A DNA stretch of 64,000 bases from Persicaria tinctoria. Lineage: Eukaryota; Streptophyta; Magnoliopsida; Caryophyllales; Polygonaceae. Both the position numbers and the translations under genes were made by a program. Position 1 is the first letter of the stretch; each line of letters starts with the position of its first letter. Shown here one piece after another: positions 44,226 through 55,757 of the stretch. The stretch is taken from assembly GCA_037127255.1 (NCBI GenBank), contig JBANSL010000007.1, forward strand, positions 66,557,538 through 66,621,537, written 5' to 3'. A model generated the notes under the pieces. That model was not told the origin of the DNA. It was given only the letters and a program-made list of their open reading frames with translations, and ran no database searches.

Positions 44226-47113
44226 TCAAGGACCAGTAGTGTGGGGCCCGGTCATGCTTGGCCCTTCTCCTGGATCATCTAGGTCCTGCTGGTAGTATGC
44301 AAGCTCAGCTGATAGGTGATTGCTTGCATCATCTCCCTTCTCTTTCTTCTTCTTCTTTGTAGCCCTCAGTTTTTGCAGGTTCTCTCGCCACGGTGTTTTA
44401 TTTCCTCTTAAATCATTAAAAAATTTATTTATGGACTGAGGGGGAGTAGAATTCATACCTGAACTTACCTGTCCGGACCCAAAACAGAAATCTTTGGGCT
44501 TGGGTCTACTCGATGTCGAGTACTGCTGGTCGAGATCGAGTACCGGGACCCCATACTTAGGCTCCTGGCAAGTTTCTGGCTCGGTGGTGGTGGTCGAGAT
44601 CGACAAAAGTTTGTCGAGGTCGACTAGAGCGCTTGTCGAGGTCGAGTAGGGCTTTTCGACCTCGAGTACAGTTCTGGCGTTTTCCTCCATTGTTTGCTGA
44701 GTCATGTGATTGCTGATGCTTTTCACCTCCAGCCATGAAACTTCCTCCTTTCCAGGGCCAAAAGAGAAATCCAAAACCTCATCGCCTATGGTGAAGGTGA
44801 GCGACCTATTCTTGACACTAATTCGGGCATCTACGGTAGCTAAGAATGGTCTACCAAGAATAATAGGGCTAGTAGGATCTTCAGCACAGTCAATGATAAG
44901 GAAATCAGCTGGAACAAAGAATTTACCAACCTGGACGGGGACATTTTCAACTATACCTGTAGGTATGACCACTGTATTGTTAGCCATGTATAATTTAGCA
45001 TCCACAGGTTCTATGCATCATATCTTGACCTTCCGCCAGATTGATAAAGGCATGATGCTCACACTTGCTCCTAAATCGCATAGAGAATTATATTTATATT
45101 GTCCAAATACCACAGTAACAGAAAACTTACCAGGGTCAGGCCTCTTTTCAGGGAAGTGGAGTACTTTGCATTCGCCTGCGATCTCTGAGATGGATCGCTT
45201 CTTGCTCAGGATTTCCTTCAGAAACTTGACATATCCAGGCATCTCTTGCAGGGCTTCTGTAAAGGGAATAGAAACATTCAGTTCTTGCAGCATATTAACA
45301 AATCTGGTAAACCTACCTGTAGTGGGATCTTTCTGTGTTTTTGAAGGGAAAGGCAGTGGCTTTTTCTGCTTTGGAGCCAGATCAGTTATCGGAGATGCTG
45401 TAGAGTCGTCGACCTCAGCTTGCTGCTCCTCGACATCGACCAGAGGCTTGTCGACATCGACTAGGGGCTTGTTGACCTCGAGTTGGGTTGTCGACCTCGG
45501 GTTGCTGGTCTGCGCAGCGGAGTCTGAGCTCAGCTTCTGGTCTTGGTCGAGTAGAGGCTTGTCGACATCGAGTACGGGCTCCTCGAGATCGACCACGTTC
45601 TGCTCTGTCTCGAGTTGCTGCTCTGTCTTGCTTTGTTGTTTCCTGACCTCTGTCTCGTGTAGTTGATGCCCACTCCTGAGTTTGATAGCCGCGACATGTC
45701 CGGTTTTCCCCTTAGGATTAGGTTCTGTTTGCCCAGGGAGCTTGCCGGACGGTCGTGGGATCTGCGCAGCGATTTGACCCATCTGGGTCTCTATTCCTCT
45801 TTTCCAGATGCCTAGTTCCCCAAATTTGGTGGTGATGCTCTGGAACTGGTTGTTGATGGTGCCCTGATTTCGTCGCATTTCCTCAAGGATCAATTGCAGA
45901 TCATCCTTCTTTTGATCCCTTTCTGGATGTCCTGGAGCTCTGTAGGGTGGGGGATTCCTAGGGGGACCTTGGTTCCATTGTGGTTGATAGAACCTTTGAT
46001 CTCCCATATAGCGATTGGGACCCCAGCGTAGGCTGCCTCCTCATGTGTCTCTGCCATTCTGACTTGCTCTGTGTGTGGGCACTGAGTAGTGGTGTGCCTC
46101 TGTGATCCGCATTCGATGCAAGGCTGATTGACAGATAGATATTTGACTTGCTTGAGGAGCTTGCGATTCTGGTCTCTGTAGAACTGCTCCCTGGCATCTG
46201 GGTCGATCTCCTTTGCTGGCTCGTAGAGTGGCATAGATGGTGCTGACCTGGCGTAGGAGTTCTCCTCATAATTTGTAGGAGCCCCATATTTGTTGTCGTA
46301 GTTAGTGAGCTTTTCTAGCACACCCCATGCGTCACTTGGTGGCATCGTCAGATACTCATAGCGAGTATAATGGTTGATTCTGTCCTTAGTGACTTGATCA
46401 AGAGAGTTGAAGAAGATCTCTTGAATGACGTAGGGTGGCTGTCCATGAGTAGGGCAAGATCGCAGCAGTTCCTTGTAGCGTTCTCATGCCCTTGCCAGCG
46501 GTTCCCCTGGCTTCCGTTTGAAGGCGGTGATTTTCTGGCGGAGAAGTGCTGTTTTGGCGGGTGGGAAGTATTTGTTCAGAAATTGTTGCTCTACTTGGGC
46601 CCATGTGGTGAGAGATCTCGGCTTCAGCCCTTCAAGCCACTTTAGTGCAGGTCCAGCCAGCGACCAGCGGAAAGCTTTCATCTTGACATATTCCAGAGTT
46701 GTACCTTCAGCAAGAGTACGACACATGTCATGAAAATTGGTAATATGTTCAAGAGGACACTCATTAAATTTGCCATAAAAAGCATTATTTTTAAGCTCTA
46801 TAAGAAATTGAGTGCGAATTTCAAAAGAGTTTTCAGGGATTAGAATCGCCGATTCAGGCACGACGAGAGTTGGATGCATATAATCCTCTACAGTAGTTGG
46901 ATACTGGGAAAGCTCAGCTTCCGCTTGTTCCCTTGCTGCTTTCTCAGCGGCGATAGCAGCATCCTTTGCGGCTAGCTCTGTGGTAAGCCTTGTAATCAGC
47001 TGTTCTTGTGTTTCAGCGTCCGCCATGATCCTTTTGAGTTTAGAGTGGATGTGTAGGTAACGCTCTAGTTCGTCTAACCTGTCAAACTCAGGTGGTAGAC
47101 CAGTACGACGCAT
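44226..47113 (-). pseudogene. Element D gag-protease polyprotein, stops and a frameshift
   Basis: The ATG at 47113 opens MRRTGLPPEF. An Ala/Glu coiled coil precedes the gag domain (FRWSLAGPALKWLEGL). A TGA at 46484-46486 stands at the same codon as in element C, 46 codons before the same MPPSDAWGV. The zinc knuckle is CIECGSQRHTTTQC. A 1-nt loss in a G run near 46020 shifts the frame. A motif-encoded stretch (VVDLEEPVLDVDKPL, LVDVDKPLVDVEE) follows at about 45600-45420. The protease has LCDLGASVSIMP and, after a TGA near 45018, ILGRPFLATVD. Past the protease, a second motif array (about 44670-44506) is read partly as YSTSTS and partly as LVDLD. The frame ends near 44226. Confidence 0.85.
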
Positions 47114-47175
47114 ACACCTGAAAAGTAACTCAGAGTAGACGTGAGATTAAACTACCTAAGGCGCGAATGATAGCC

Positions 47176-47193
47176 TCCCCGGCAACGGCGCCA
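47176..47193 (-). other. Element D primer binding site (tRNA-Asp)
   Basis: TGGCGCCGTTGCCGGGGA on the minus strand, 3 nt inside the 5' LTR end. Confidence 0.9.
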
Positions 47194-47196
47194 ATT

Positions 47197-49277
47197 TGTT
47201 GTAGGAGGAAATCGAGTATGAAATATAACAAAATAAATCAAACCAGATTCTGCCCACGCAAATAATTACAAGACCTCCTCCTGATGTAGCAGCGGGAAGT
47301 CAGGATCGAGGATCGATCCACGAGGAAGCGTGTCAGCGGATCCTAGGCAGCGGTGAAATCTCAAGGACAGAAGTCGACAACAGTGGTACTCGACCTCGAC
47401 TAAGGGTTAGTCGACAGGGGTCAGGCACAGTCGAACAAGGCAGAAGCTCTCGGCAAAGGGTGGTCGATCTCGACAAGGCCCTACTCGAGATCGAGTAGCC
47501 TTCTCGTCGACTTCGGGTTGGGCTCGTCGAGTTCCTGCACAATTAAGCTACGACGATCTGGGATCGAGAATCAGTAGTCGAGATCGACCAGGACTTGGTC
47601 GAGATCGACGAGGGTAGGGACTTAAAACGAAATAAAGAAAGTAAAAACAATTGCCTTGGGGTTTCGACTAAACTTAATGTAAAAGACTTCCAACATTGGG
47701 GTTTGCAACAACGATCACCAAGCATGCATAAGGTAGAACCAAACAGATAATCATGTGAATCGCATTAAAGGATTAAGATTTCGCCTTTTCCAAGAATTAG
47801 ACAACTCTCTCAAGAAACCCTAATTGTCTCTACCGATTTTATGTTTATAATCCAAGTTGTTAGCATGGATCTCCATTAGACGGGCAATAAACACATCAAC
47901 AAGTAGGAAAATGCTCAAAACATGATAAAGGTCGGATCTTTACCTCAATTATGCATGGCTATCGTCGGGCTCGCCCCAACCCTAGAAGTGGGTGGACTAC
48001 TCACGCCTCATCGCAAACTCAGACATCATTGATTGAAAAGAAACAACTTGCATAAATATAAACCAAAGTTTACAACCGCTTGAAGCCAACTCCGCTCTCG
48101 CTTCACAACTCCAATCGGCCGCTCACTCTCTCTTTCTCTCTCTACTACTACTTCTCCTACTGAAAATTGAATTAATAAAGCTGAGCCCCATGGGCTTTAT
48201 TTATAGGCTTCTAATCCTTGCTACTCAAGGATTAGAATATCTATATCTATATCTAAAACTTTATCTAAAACTTTAACGATAAATAAAAGACATAAAGGAA
48301 TTAAATCTAAAATAGGAAATATATCTAAAGTGTCTTCAATGGATAGAACTTTTCTTCTTCATGGTAGATCTTGATATTTTCGGATAGAATCAGCAATCTT
48401 CACGCCCAAGCAATCCCAAGTCGAGTAGGATTCGTCGAACCGAGTAACGCGGCTCTGGAGGTCTACTCGATCTCGACAAGGGTTTGGTCGATCTCGAGTA
48501 GGGTTGACTGGCTCGTCTTCGTCGTCTCGGCTAGCTGGCGCTCGACAGACTCGGACTTGGTTCACGGTGCTTGTCGATGTCGACAAGGGCTCGTCGAGGT
48601 CGAGTAGACCGGCTATGTCGACTGGGTCTTCTCGGGTGGCTCTACTCGATAGGCTCGGATCTGGACTCAGGGCTCGTCGATCTCGACAAGGGCTCGTCGA
48701 GGTCGAGTAGGGTGTGGCCTTCTCTGGTCGAGCAGCTTCTCCTCGGCATGGACTCGGACTGGCGCTGTGGGGCTTGTCCATCTCGACAAGGGTTCGTCGA
48801 GGTCGAGTAGAGATGTGCTCGGCTTCTCGTCCAGTTCTCTCCTCGACTCCGGGTGTGGCGCTGGGTTTTGTCGATCTCGACTAAGTCTTGTCGAGATCGA
48901 GTTGGGTCCGGAAGTCGGGTTGTCTGGCTCTCGACGTTGCTCCTGGTCGACAAGGCTCTGCTCGGGCATACTTGTCGAAATCGAGTAAGGGCTACTCGAG
49001 GTCGAGTAGTCTGGTTTCTCAGCTCGATTTGACTGGTTCCGTTGCTGCTTTGACCTTGGACTTCTGTAGCTGTTTTCCGAGCTTTTCCGACCTTCCTTAG
49101 AATTACTGTAAAATGCCTCGAATTCTGCGAATTAAACAGAAACTGGTGTAGATTCTATAATTTGGCAAATAAACATAAACTACATAGATTATGTACTATC
49201 TTAACTCGAATGAATGAAATGCTTGCAGAAATCGATATAAACGTTACAGTAAAACATGGCAGATTCAGCTCACAACA
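47197..49277 (-). repeat. Element D 5' LTR
   Basis: On the minus strand it runs from TGTTGTGAGCTGAATC to CTCCTACAACA. U3 has six paired TCGATCTCGA units starting at about 48463, 48570, 48673, 48773, 48868 and 48971 (plus coordinates), steps of 95-107 nt. The TATA box (48198-48205) is followed by AAGCCCATGGGGCTC. Two motif units lie in R/U5 (about 47386-47413 and 47461-47500). Confidence 0.9.
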
Positions 49278-49282
49278 CACCA

Positions 49283-49699
49283 CATGACCAAAATTGTTCC
49301 ATACCTTATATGTTCTACCTTGGCCCCATTACAACCCAATTGAAAGACCTCATGATTTTTGTTGTGTGTAGAGTCACCGGCGGTGGAGATTTAGAACACT
49401 GGTGCAAGGCTCTTGTAGCTAAGTTTTTGAAGATTGAGTTTTGAGCGTAAACATTTAACCCTAAACACTTGAGCGAGAGTGAAACACATCTCCTTTGTGA
49501 GGTCTAGAATGGATATGGTTGCCTGATTTCATTGATTATTCCAATTATGTGCTATGATGTTATTAATTTTTTGTGTTTGCTAGTTTTCATGCACTTAAAG
49601 AATTTTGAGGTGTGAATACATGAATTGCTATTATGTGGGGCTGCAGAGTTAAGTTTTCTATTGCTTGAGGACAAGCAAAGGTTCAAGTGTGGGGTAATT
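49283..49699 (+). repeat. Element A 3' untranslated region, last part, with terminal polypurine tract
   Basis: Sequence after element D leads to CTTGAGGACAAGCAAAGGTT, then CAAGTGTGGGGTAATT (about 49663-49699), directly before the 3' LTR. It is the same block as at 5951-5983 and, in variant form, 36402-36436. Confidence 0.75.
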
Positions 49700-50928
49700 T
49701 GATAGAGCATATTTAGTATTGCATAATATATTGCATTTAGCATAATTTAGTTGTGAATATTGCATTTATTTAGTTGAATTTGCATTATCACTTTTTGAGT
49801 TAGAAGAGGCGGAATCTACATGATTTTATGGTTTATTTCAGGTAAAGTAGATTGGAGGTGAAATGGATTTGAAAAGAGCAAAAATAAGCTAAGGAAGATA
49901 CAAAGAAGCTGCTGAAGGAAACAAAGAAGCAGCTTGGAAGAATCGCAGGCCGCCCCGCAGCATCGTTGGCCGCTCCGCGGCTCGAAGGAAGAAACGGAGC
50001 ACTTCGCTGATCGTCGGCCGCCCCGCGGCCCGTGCAGTAGCTGAACGTCAATTCCGGATTTTACTTAGGGTTTTATTAAGATATTTTGGGCCGACTTTCT
50101 CTAGACTATTTAAGGCTTTTCTAGTTATTCTTTCATTAACCTTATGCACTTTATTCAATTGTTGAGAGCGTCGTTGAACATGAGCAACTAAACTCTCAAG
50201 GTTTCGCCTACAGTTTGGATCTTTGATTGTTGAATTGTGAGTTTCTTAATCTAGTTTTTATTCCTATTGCAATGTTTTGACTTCCTTGTGCTTAATTGCT
50301 TGAATGTGTTTTATTCTCTCTGGCCTGATCAACTAGTTAGAGTAGATTCATTCAATTGCTAGGGTTTTACAGATTCCTCGTAGCGAACCTTAACCCAAGT
50401 GGCAATCATATCCCTTTAGGACTCGTAGGGCTAATTGGATGTGTAGGAAGTTGAATACATGTTGAATAGCGACTCGTAGCTTGATATTATGTGTACCTTG
50501 GTTAATTCATAATCTTAATACTATCTCTAGGTTGAATCTTAACCGTGTTAGGGTTATTTAGAGATAAGGGTTGCTAGGACTCGTAGGACTAGTAATTTAC
50601 CTAAGATCTGGACAAGGACATTGATAGGAAAAGACAAGAACTAGAGGCTGAAACAAGGATCAAATTCATCAATCAAAGTGATAAATTGTAGGTGAACCTA
50701 TTTCCCTCCATTGAATTCTACAATCAATTTACTTTGTTTGCTTGCTTCCGCTTTGATAAAAGGCAGATCTTTTCACACTAAAAACTCCCCCTTTTTTCTC
50801 TCTTAGCGATTAGAATTAGACTTGAATTTAATAGATTTCCCTGTGGATCGATCTCTTACTTATACACTATACTAGTTGTGAGTTTGAGTATTCTTTGGCA
50901 AGAACAACGACAGGTTTTCCTCTTGTCA
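49700..50928 (+). repeat. Element A 3' LTR
   Basis: It runs from TGATAGAGCAT to CTCTTGTCA and is followed by the ACTGC duplication. It has three GC-motif copies at about 49948-49960, 49968-49982 and 50016-50030, where the 5' LTR has one. Confidence 0.9.
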
Positions 50929-52502
50929 ACTGCACTCTATCTTTATCTAGATTTCGCAAAATTAAAAAAAAATCAAGGAAGAACTAAACCTTCATACTAT
51001 CCCTTATGTAGGATCTCCATTCACCAGGAGAAAGAGCAACAATGATATCTCCAATACCTATGAACGTCTTGATAGGACTCTAGCTCACCAAGAGATCGTA
51101 TCACACTTTAAAAACCTAAGAGTTCATCATCATCCTTTCTCTTCCTCAGATCATTGTCCTATCACCTTGTAAATAGGCTCCCCAGACTACATTAAGGGAG
51201 CTCCCTTTCGATTCAAAATGGCCTGGTCCACGAATCCCAACTTTGAACCCATAGTTAATAAGGTATGGAAAAATAAATTTGTTGGATCATTCGCTCGTGT
51301 ATTCATGCAAAAACAAAAGCTTCTAAAAAATAACATAAAGGAATGGTGCAAAAAGCATAAAAACAATATCCTCAAATAACTTGAAGTGGTCGACAACAAC
51401 ATTCAAAAGCTGCAACTAGACCTCCCCTGGGGTTTCTTTGTTAACCAATGATACCAGAAAGCTTGCCAGATTAGAAAGAAAAAAAAACAGCGCTCTTAGA
51501 ATACAATCTGAAATTTTGGAAACAAATATCCAAAATAAAACACCTACAATTAAGAGACAGAAACACTAGATATTATCAAAGTACTGTTAAAATCAGGAAC
51601 TTTAGAAATTCTACTGCTACCTTCATCACCAAAAATGGTATCCAACTAACTAACACCCAAGAAATCTCTGACCAAACCACAAAAGAAATGTCTGGCATAT
51701 TTATAGCTCAGCCTAGATCTCCCATCTCAAGTGATCAAATTAAACACATACAACCTCAAATCACATCTAATGACAACGTCACCCTTCTAACCCCTCCCCC
51801 CCCCCCCCCCCCCCCCCCCAAAATGCAGAAATCAAAGATACTCTAAGTAGTATGGCGGAAGATAAGACCCCTGGAACAGATGGTTATCCCCCAGAGTTCT
51901 ACATAAAATACTGGACAATCATTGGATCCTCCTTATGCAAAGCAGTTAAAGCATTCTTCCATTCTGGAAGTATGTTATCCGAAATCAACGAAACCTTCAT
52001 TGCTCTCATTCCAAAGGTTGATAATCCTCTAAACATCAACCATTATAGGCCTATTAGCTTATGCAATACCATTTATAAGCTCATAACTAAGATCATAGAA
52101 AATAGACTCAAACCTATATTACCTAAACTAATTAATCCATTCATTCCAAGAAGCTTTTATAGAAGGAAGATCCATCAAAAACAATACTCTTATCGCTCAT
52201 AAAATTTTTCATAACTTCCACAAACAAAAAGGAAAAAGAGGATGGATGGCTCTCAAGTTAGACATGGAAAAAAACTTACGATAGAATCCACTGGGACTAT
52301 ATAAGAGCTACTCTTTCTAAATTTTCTCAGTCCTGGTTAACAACCGCCCTGGTGCCCAACTCAAACCTGGAAGTGGGAAAAGAGACGGAGATCCACTTGC
52401 CCCCTGCATCTTCATCTTGTTCATGGAAAATTTAGCACAAGAATTACTAGAAGAAGAAGACTACGATGACGCCCTGATAGGAATTAAGCTAACCAAAATC
52501 TA
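50929..52502 (+). pseudogene. LINE (L1-type): endonuclease end and reverse transcriptase
   Basis: It starts at the ACTGC duplication and continues the reading from 8525. The endonuclease end shows TLAHQEI and SDHCPI. Stops and small frameshifts follow. The RT starts near 51852 with DKTPGTDGYPPEFY, ALIPKVDNPLNINHYRPISL and NTIYKLITKI. After a shift near 52160 come ALKLDMEKTYDRIHWDYI (motif A) and GDPLAPCIFILF (about 52388). A 24-C run at 51796-51819 lies between the domains. There is no 3' tail: the LINE sequence stops at about 52502, where a SIRE gag fragment begins. Confidence 0.8.
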
Positions 52503-53217
52503 AATGGGGTCCCAAGGTGACCGCCATAGAAGAAGCACAAAACCTTACAACACTAGCATTGGATGACCTTCTTGGAAAGATTATCACGCATGATATGGTC
52601 CTCAACGAAGAAGACGTTCAACCATCCTCCAGTATAAAGAATCTAGCGCTCAAAATGAAGGAGGATGTGCCATCAGAGGACGACGAAAGTGATGATGAGG
52701 AAGATCCTTTCGACTTGATCACAAGGGGACTTGCTCGGATTCTAAAGATGAAGAATCAATTCTCAAACCGAGAATATGCGAGATCATCAAAGCATAAAGG
52801 TAAGTCTTCTAACCCTACTAAAAGGACAAAAATTCTAACATGCTATGAATGTGGTGAAACAGATCACTTGATGAAGAAGTGTCCTCAAAAGAAGAAGAAC
52901 AAGCAAAAGAAGAATGATCGAAAGAAAGACGATTCGGATTCTATAAGTGAATCGGATTTGGAAAATGATCCAGTAAATCTTTGCTTGATGGCGGACCAAG
53001 ACGGTCAACATCTAGATGGTATTATAAGAAATCTTATATCTAGTCCTATTGATGTTCTCTCTGAATTTCTGAAAAATATGATCTCTAATGAAGAAAATTG
53101 CAGCAAAGAAATCAGCACCTTGAAAGAGAAGGTAAAGGATCAAGAAGTGTGCATAAGGAAGCTGTCGCAGAAACTGCAAGATCATGACAGTCAAAATTCA
53201 GATCTTATATATCACTG
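52503..53217 (+). pseudogene. SIRE-type copia gag fragment without LTRs
   Basis: It parallels the middle of the element B gag: AIEEAQNLTTLALDDLLGKI, an acidic stretch, DPFDLITRGLARILKMK, zinc knuckle CYECGETDHLMKKC, then ASP/GLU/LYS-rich coiled coil with SSPIDVLSEFLKNMI. The frame is open from 52517 to a TGA at 53218. It differs often from B, so it comes from another family member. No LTR, PBS or TSD is next to it. The left edge joins LINE sequence directly. Confidence 0.8.
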
Positions 53218-53398
53218 AGGGTAAGGCCTTACGATTGGATTAATTAACATAGTATATATAGGGTTTGTGAATGATTTATCACGTGAATATATAGTTATTC
53301 CATATGGAATTACTCCATTTTGAATTACCTAGCTCATTTGATTGATATAGACTACCGGTTCGTAAAATCTTGATCAAGAGGAGATTAATATGGAGTAG
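53218..53398. other. Unassigned sequence
   Basis: AT-rich sequence between the SIRE fragment and a hAT MITE. I see no gene or repeat signature. Confidence 0.4.
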
Positions 53399-53839
53399 CA
53401 GGGGCGGATCCTCTTTAGGGCCAGTGACGGAAGTCTCCCCCCAATCGAAAATGAAATTTAACATATATATTCCTCTCGTCGATAACTTCGATTTGATATA
53501 TTAAAAGCTCAAATCCGATATCTGAGCAAAAAGTTATAAGCGTTTCAAATTTCAGAACTGAATTACAATATTTCGTATATCATTTACCAAACCGATATAT
53601 TGTTATTGTAATTATCATTTATTAATTTCATATCTTAATAATATAACTATATATAATCGAGAACTTCAAATTAGGAGGTTATATTGAAATATGTGAAAAC
53701 CATGTAAATCATGCATGTTCAGGATACATAATATTGATGATTTTTCGAAAAAAGAAAAATTAGGGTTTAATTTTACATATAATATTTTTTTATCGTAATT
53801 TTTCGCCCCCTCAATCAACAACTTCAGGATCTGCCACTG
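53399..53839. mobile_element. hAT MITE, 441 bp
   Basis: Ends CAGGGGCGGATC and GATCTGCCACTG, with the perfect 8-bp duplication TGGAGTAG at 53391-53398 and 53840-53847. It is AT-rich inside with no coding sequence. The ends belong to the same family as 57356-58766 and 5742. Confidence 0.9.
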
Positions 53840-53853
53840 TGGAGTAGTATATA

Positions 53854-54085
53854 CTCCCTCCGTTTCCTTTTAACTGACTATTTCATGTCAAACACGTAGT
53901 TTTGAAATGATAAAAATTATATTGAATATTAATTTTTTAATAATTTTTTTTAATAATATTATACTTATCACCAATAAGAATGAGATTATTAAAAAAATAT
54001 TTAAAAAACTATTATTTTATATTGTTTTTCACACTTTAAAAAACGTGCGTGAATAGTAAAAAATCAATTAAAAGAAAACGGGGAG
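53854..54085. mobile_element. Stowaway-like MITE, 232 bp
   Basis: Ends CTCCCTCCGTTTCC and GAAAACGGGGAG, flanked by TA on both sides (53852-53853, 54086-54087). Inner GTGCGTGAATAGTAAA matches the MITE at 62750. Confidence 0.85.
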
Positions 54086-54101
54086 TATAAGTTTTTAAAA
54101 A

Positions 54102-54926
54102 AAGGAAAAACTAATTAAAATACCTCACCTTTGGGGGTATGGTAAAAATATATCCCCACATTTCAAATGTAATAAAAATATCCCGGCCTTTGAGGGTAGT
54201 GGTAATATATTATCACGAGTTTTCTCATTGGTCAAAAATGCTGGCAAGACAGCTTACGCGGATTTTTTTAACAAGGCAGCATGTGTGGAAGCTTTTTTTA
54301 CAAATTATATAGCACTAAAACTGGGTTTTCTTAAACGATTTCCTTACGAAAAAAATAAACCGACAACAAAATTAAACCCGAAAAACGAAATTGATTCAAC
54401 AAAACAACTAATCCGGTCAAAAGTGCCTCAAATCAACACAACATGACTATTCCTAACACCAATCCGACAACAAAACTAAACCAACAACAACAACGAAAGG
54501 AGAAAAAAACTTACTCAGTCAAATCCGTGAATGAATCAAAGAGAAAGATGTGAGAGAGAGACAGCTTAAGATAAGCGACCACGAGGGAGGAAAACTATCA
54601 TTGAAGAGGGAACCATGAGCTACCGGGAAGACCAAGAAGACAGTTCAAGAAGCGACCACAGAAGAAAATAGGAGGGAGGAAAAGACGTTGTGTATGAATC
54701 CGGTCCAACTTTTTATTTTTTTCTAAGAAAATCGTTCAAAAAAAACTCTTGTTAAAAAAACAATTCCAGATAGGCTGCCTTATGTCATCATTTTTTACTC
54801 GTGAAAAATTTTGTGGTAATATATTACCACTACCTTCAAAGGTTGTGATATTTTTATTACATTTGAAAGTTGTGGATATATTTTTACCATACGCCTAAAG
54901 GTGGGGATATTTTAATTAATTTTCCC
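54102..54926. mobile_element. MULE-like MITE with long terminal inverted repeats
   Basis: About 130 bp at the left (54103-54235) and right (54793-54926) are inverted complements. Shared words include TATGGTAAAAATATATCC, ATGTAATAAAAATATC and GGTAGTGGTAATATATTA. The outer ends are GGAAAA and TTTTCC. A-rich flanks (TTTAAAAAAA and TAAAAAAAAA) could hide a 9-bp duplication. The interior has no recognisable gene. Long TIRs and A/T flanks suggest Mutator-type. Confidence 0.65.
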
Positions 54927-54991
54927 TAAAAAAAAATAAAAAATATCGTAACATGGGATCCAATATGGTCGTCAGTAATGACGCATTGAAC

Positions 54992-55749
54992 TAGGGTTGG
55001 CTTGGTACGGTTACCACAAAAAAGTGGTGATTACCACGTACCAACCACAAACTGGTGGTACGCAAATTTTCATACCACGTACCAACCACAAGTCATGGTT
55101 ACCGCATATGTGGTAACCACGATTTGTGGTTACCATCGGTACATTACTATGGTTACCAAACTTTAATTCTGTTTGTATTTTTTTGAAACTCCTTGGCTAC
55201 GTACCTTTCGATGGTCATCAAAGTTATCAAACGAAAAAAATATGGTTACAAAAAATAATATGGTTAACATCTTTTAAAAGTTCAAATAAATCAAGTTCAC
55301 AACTAAAGTACAAAAAAAAATCAAACCAACCAAGTATAAAGTCTTCGAGAAGCAAAACAAAGTTCAGTTATTCAAACATTCAAAATGTTCAGGCAAGTTC
55401 AAACAAAACAAGTTCATAGTCTTCAAACATTCAAAATGCTCTTATTGTTTCTAGTAGAAAAAAAGTAGAAATGACCAATTTAGGTAAAAATCAAAACAAA
55501 AAATATAAATTAAAAACTTAAAACTCAAAGGTAATAACAATAAAACATTAAATCAAAAAAATTAATATATATACTCGGTAACAATGGTCATGGTATTAAG
55601 ATTTCATTACCATTACCGTACCACCTTCAGGTGTTTACCACTACGATGGTTACCACCATGTTGGTTACCACAAGTGTGATTATCAACATAGTCGGTTTGT
55701 GGTTGGTACGTGGTTGATATGGTAATTTTCGTACCATTTGCCACCCCTA
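54992..55749. mobile_element. hAT MITE, 758 bp, rich in GGTTACCAC words
   Basis: Ends TAGGGTTGGC and GCCACCCCTA. The flanking octamers CATTGAAC (54984-54991) and CATTTAAC (55750-55757) match at 7 of 8. Both terminal thirds contain many GGTTACCA/TGGTAACC and CGTACCAACCAC words; the middle is AT-rich. No transposase. Confidence 0.8.
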
Positions 55750-55757
55750 CATTTAAC

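Larger units (their letters stand above)
40471..49277 (-). mobile_element. Element D: gag-only (TR-GAG-like) Ty3 element, sister of C
   Basis: It is read on the minus strand. The flanks are CACCG (40466-40470) and CACCA (49278-49282), a 5-bp duplication with one change. The LTRs are 47197-49277 (5') and 40471-42524 (3'), with termini TGTTGTGAGC and CCTACAACA. It has a tRNA-Asp PBS and a gag-protease frame but no RT, RNase H or integrase. Gag, the PBS and the 3' untranslated region align along their length with element C, whereas U5 differs. It must have moved with enzymes from a partner element. Confidence 0.9.
8526..50928 (+). mobile_element. Element A: Athila-like Ty3 retrotransposon with nested insertions
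   Basis: The outer borders are set by the 5-bp duplication ACTGC (8521-8525 and 50929-50933) inside a LINE. The LTRs are 8526-9686 and 49700-50928. Removing element B (9925-28709), the solo LTR (36976-40028) and element D (40471-49277), each with one target-duplication copy, leaves about 11.7 kb, the usual Athila size. The order is PBS, gag, protease, RT, RNase H, integrase, env-like ORF, inner polypurine tract, terminal polypurine tract. The RT box reads FMDDF. Several stops and one frameshift make it non-functional. Confidence 0.9.
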
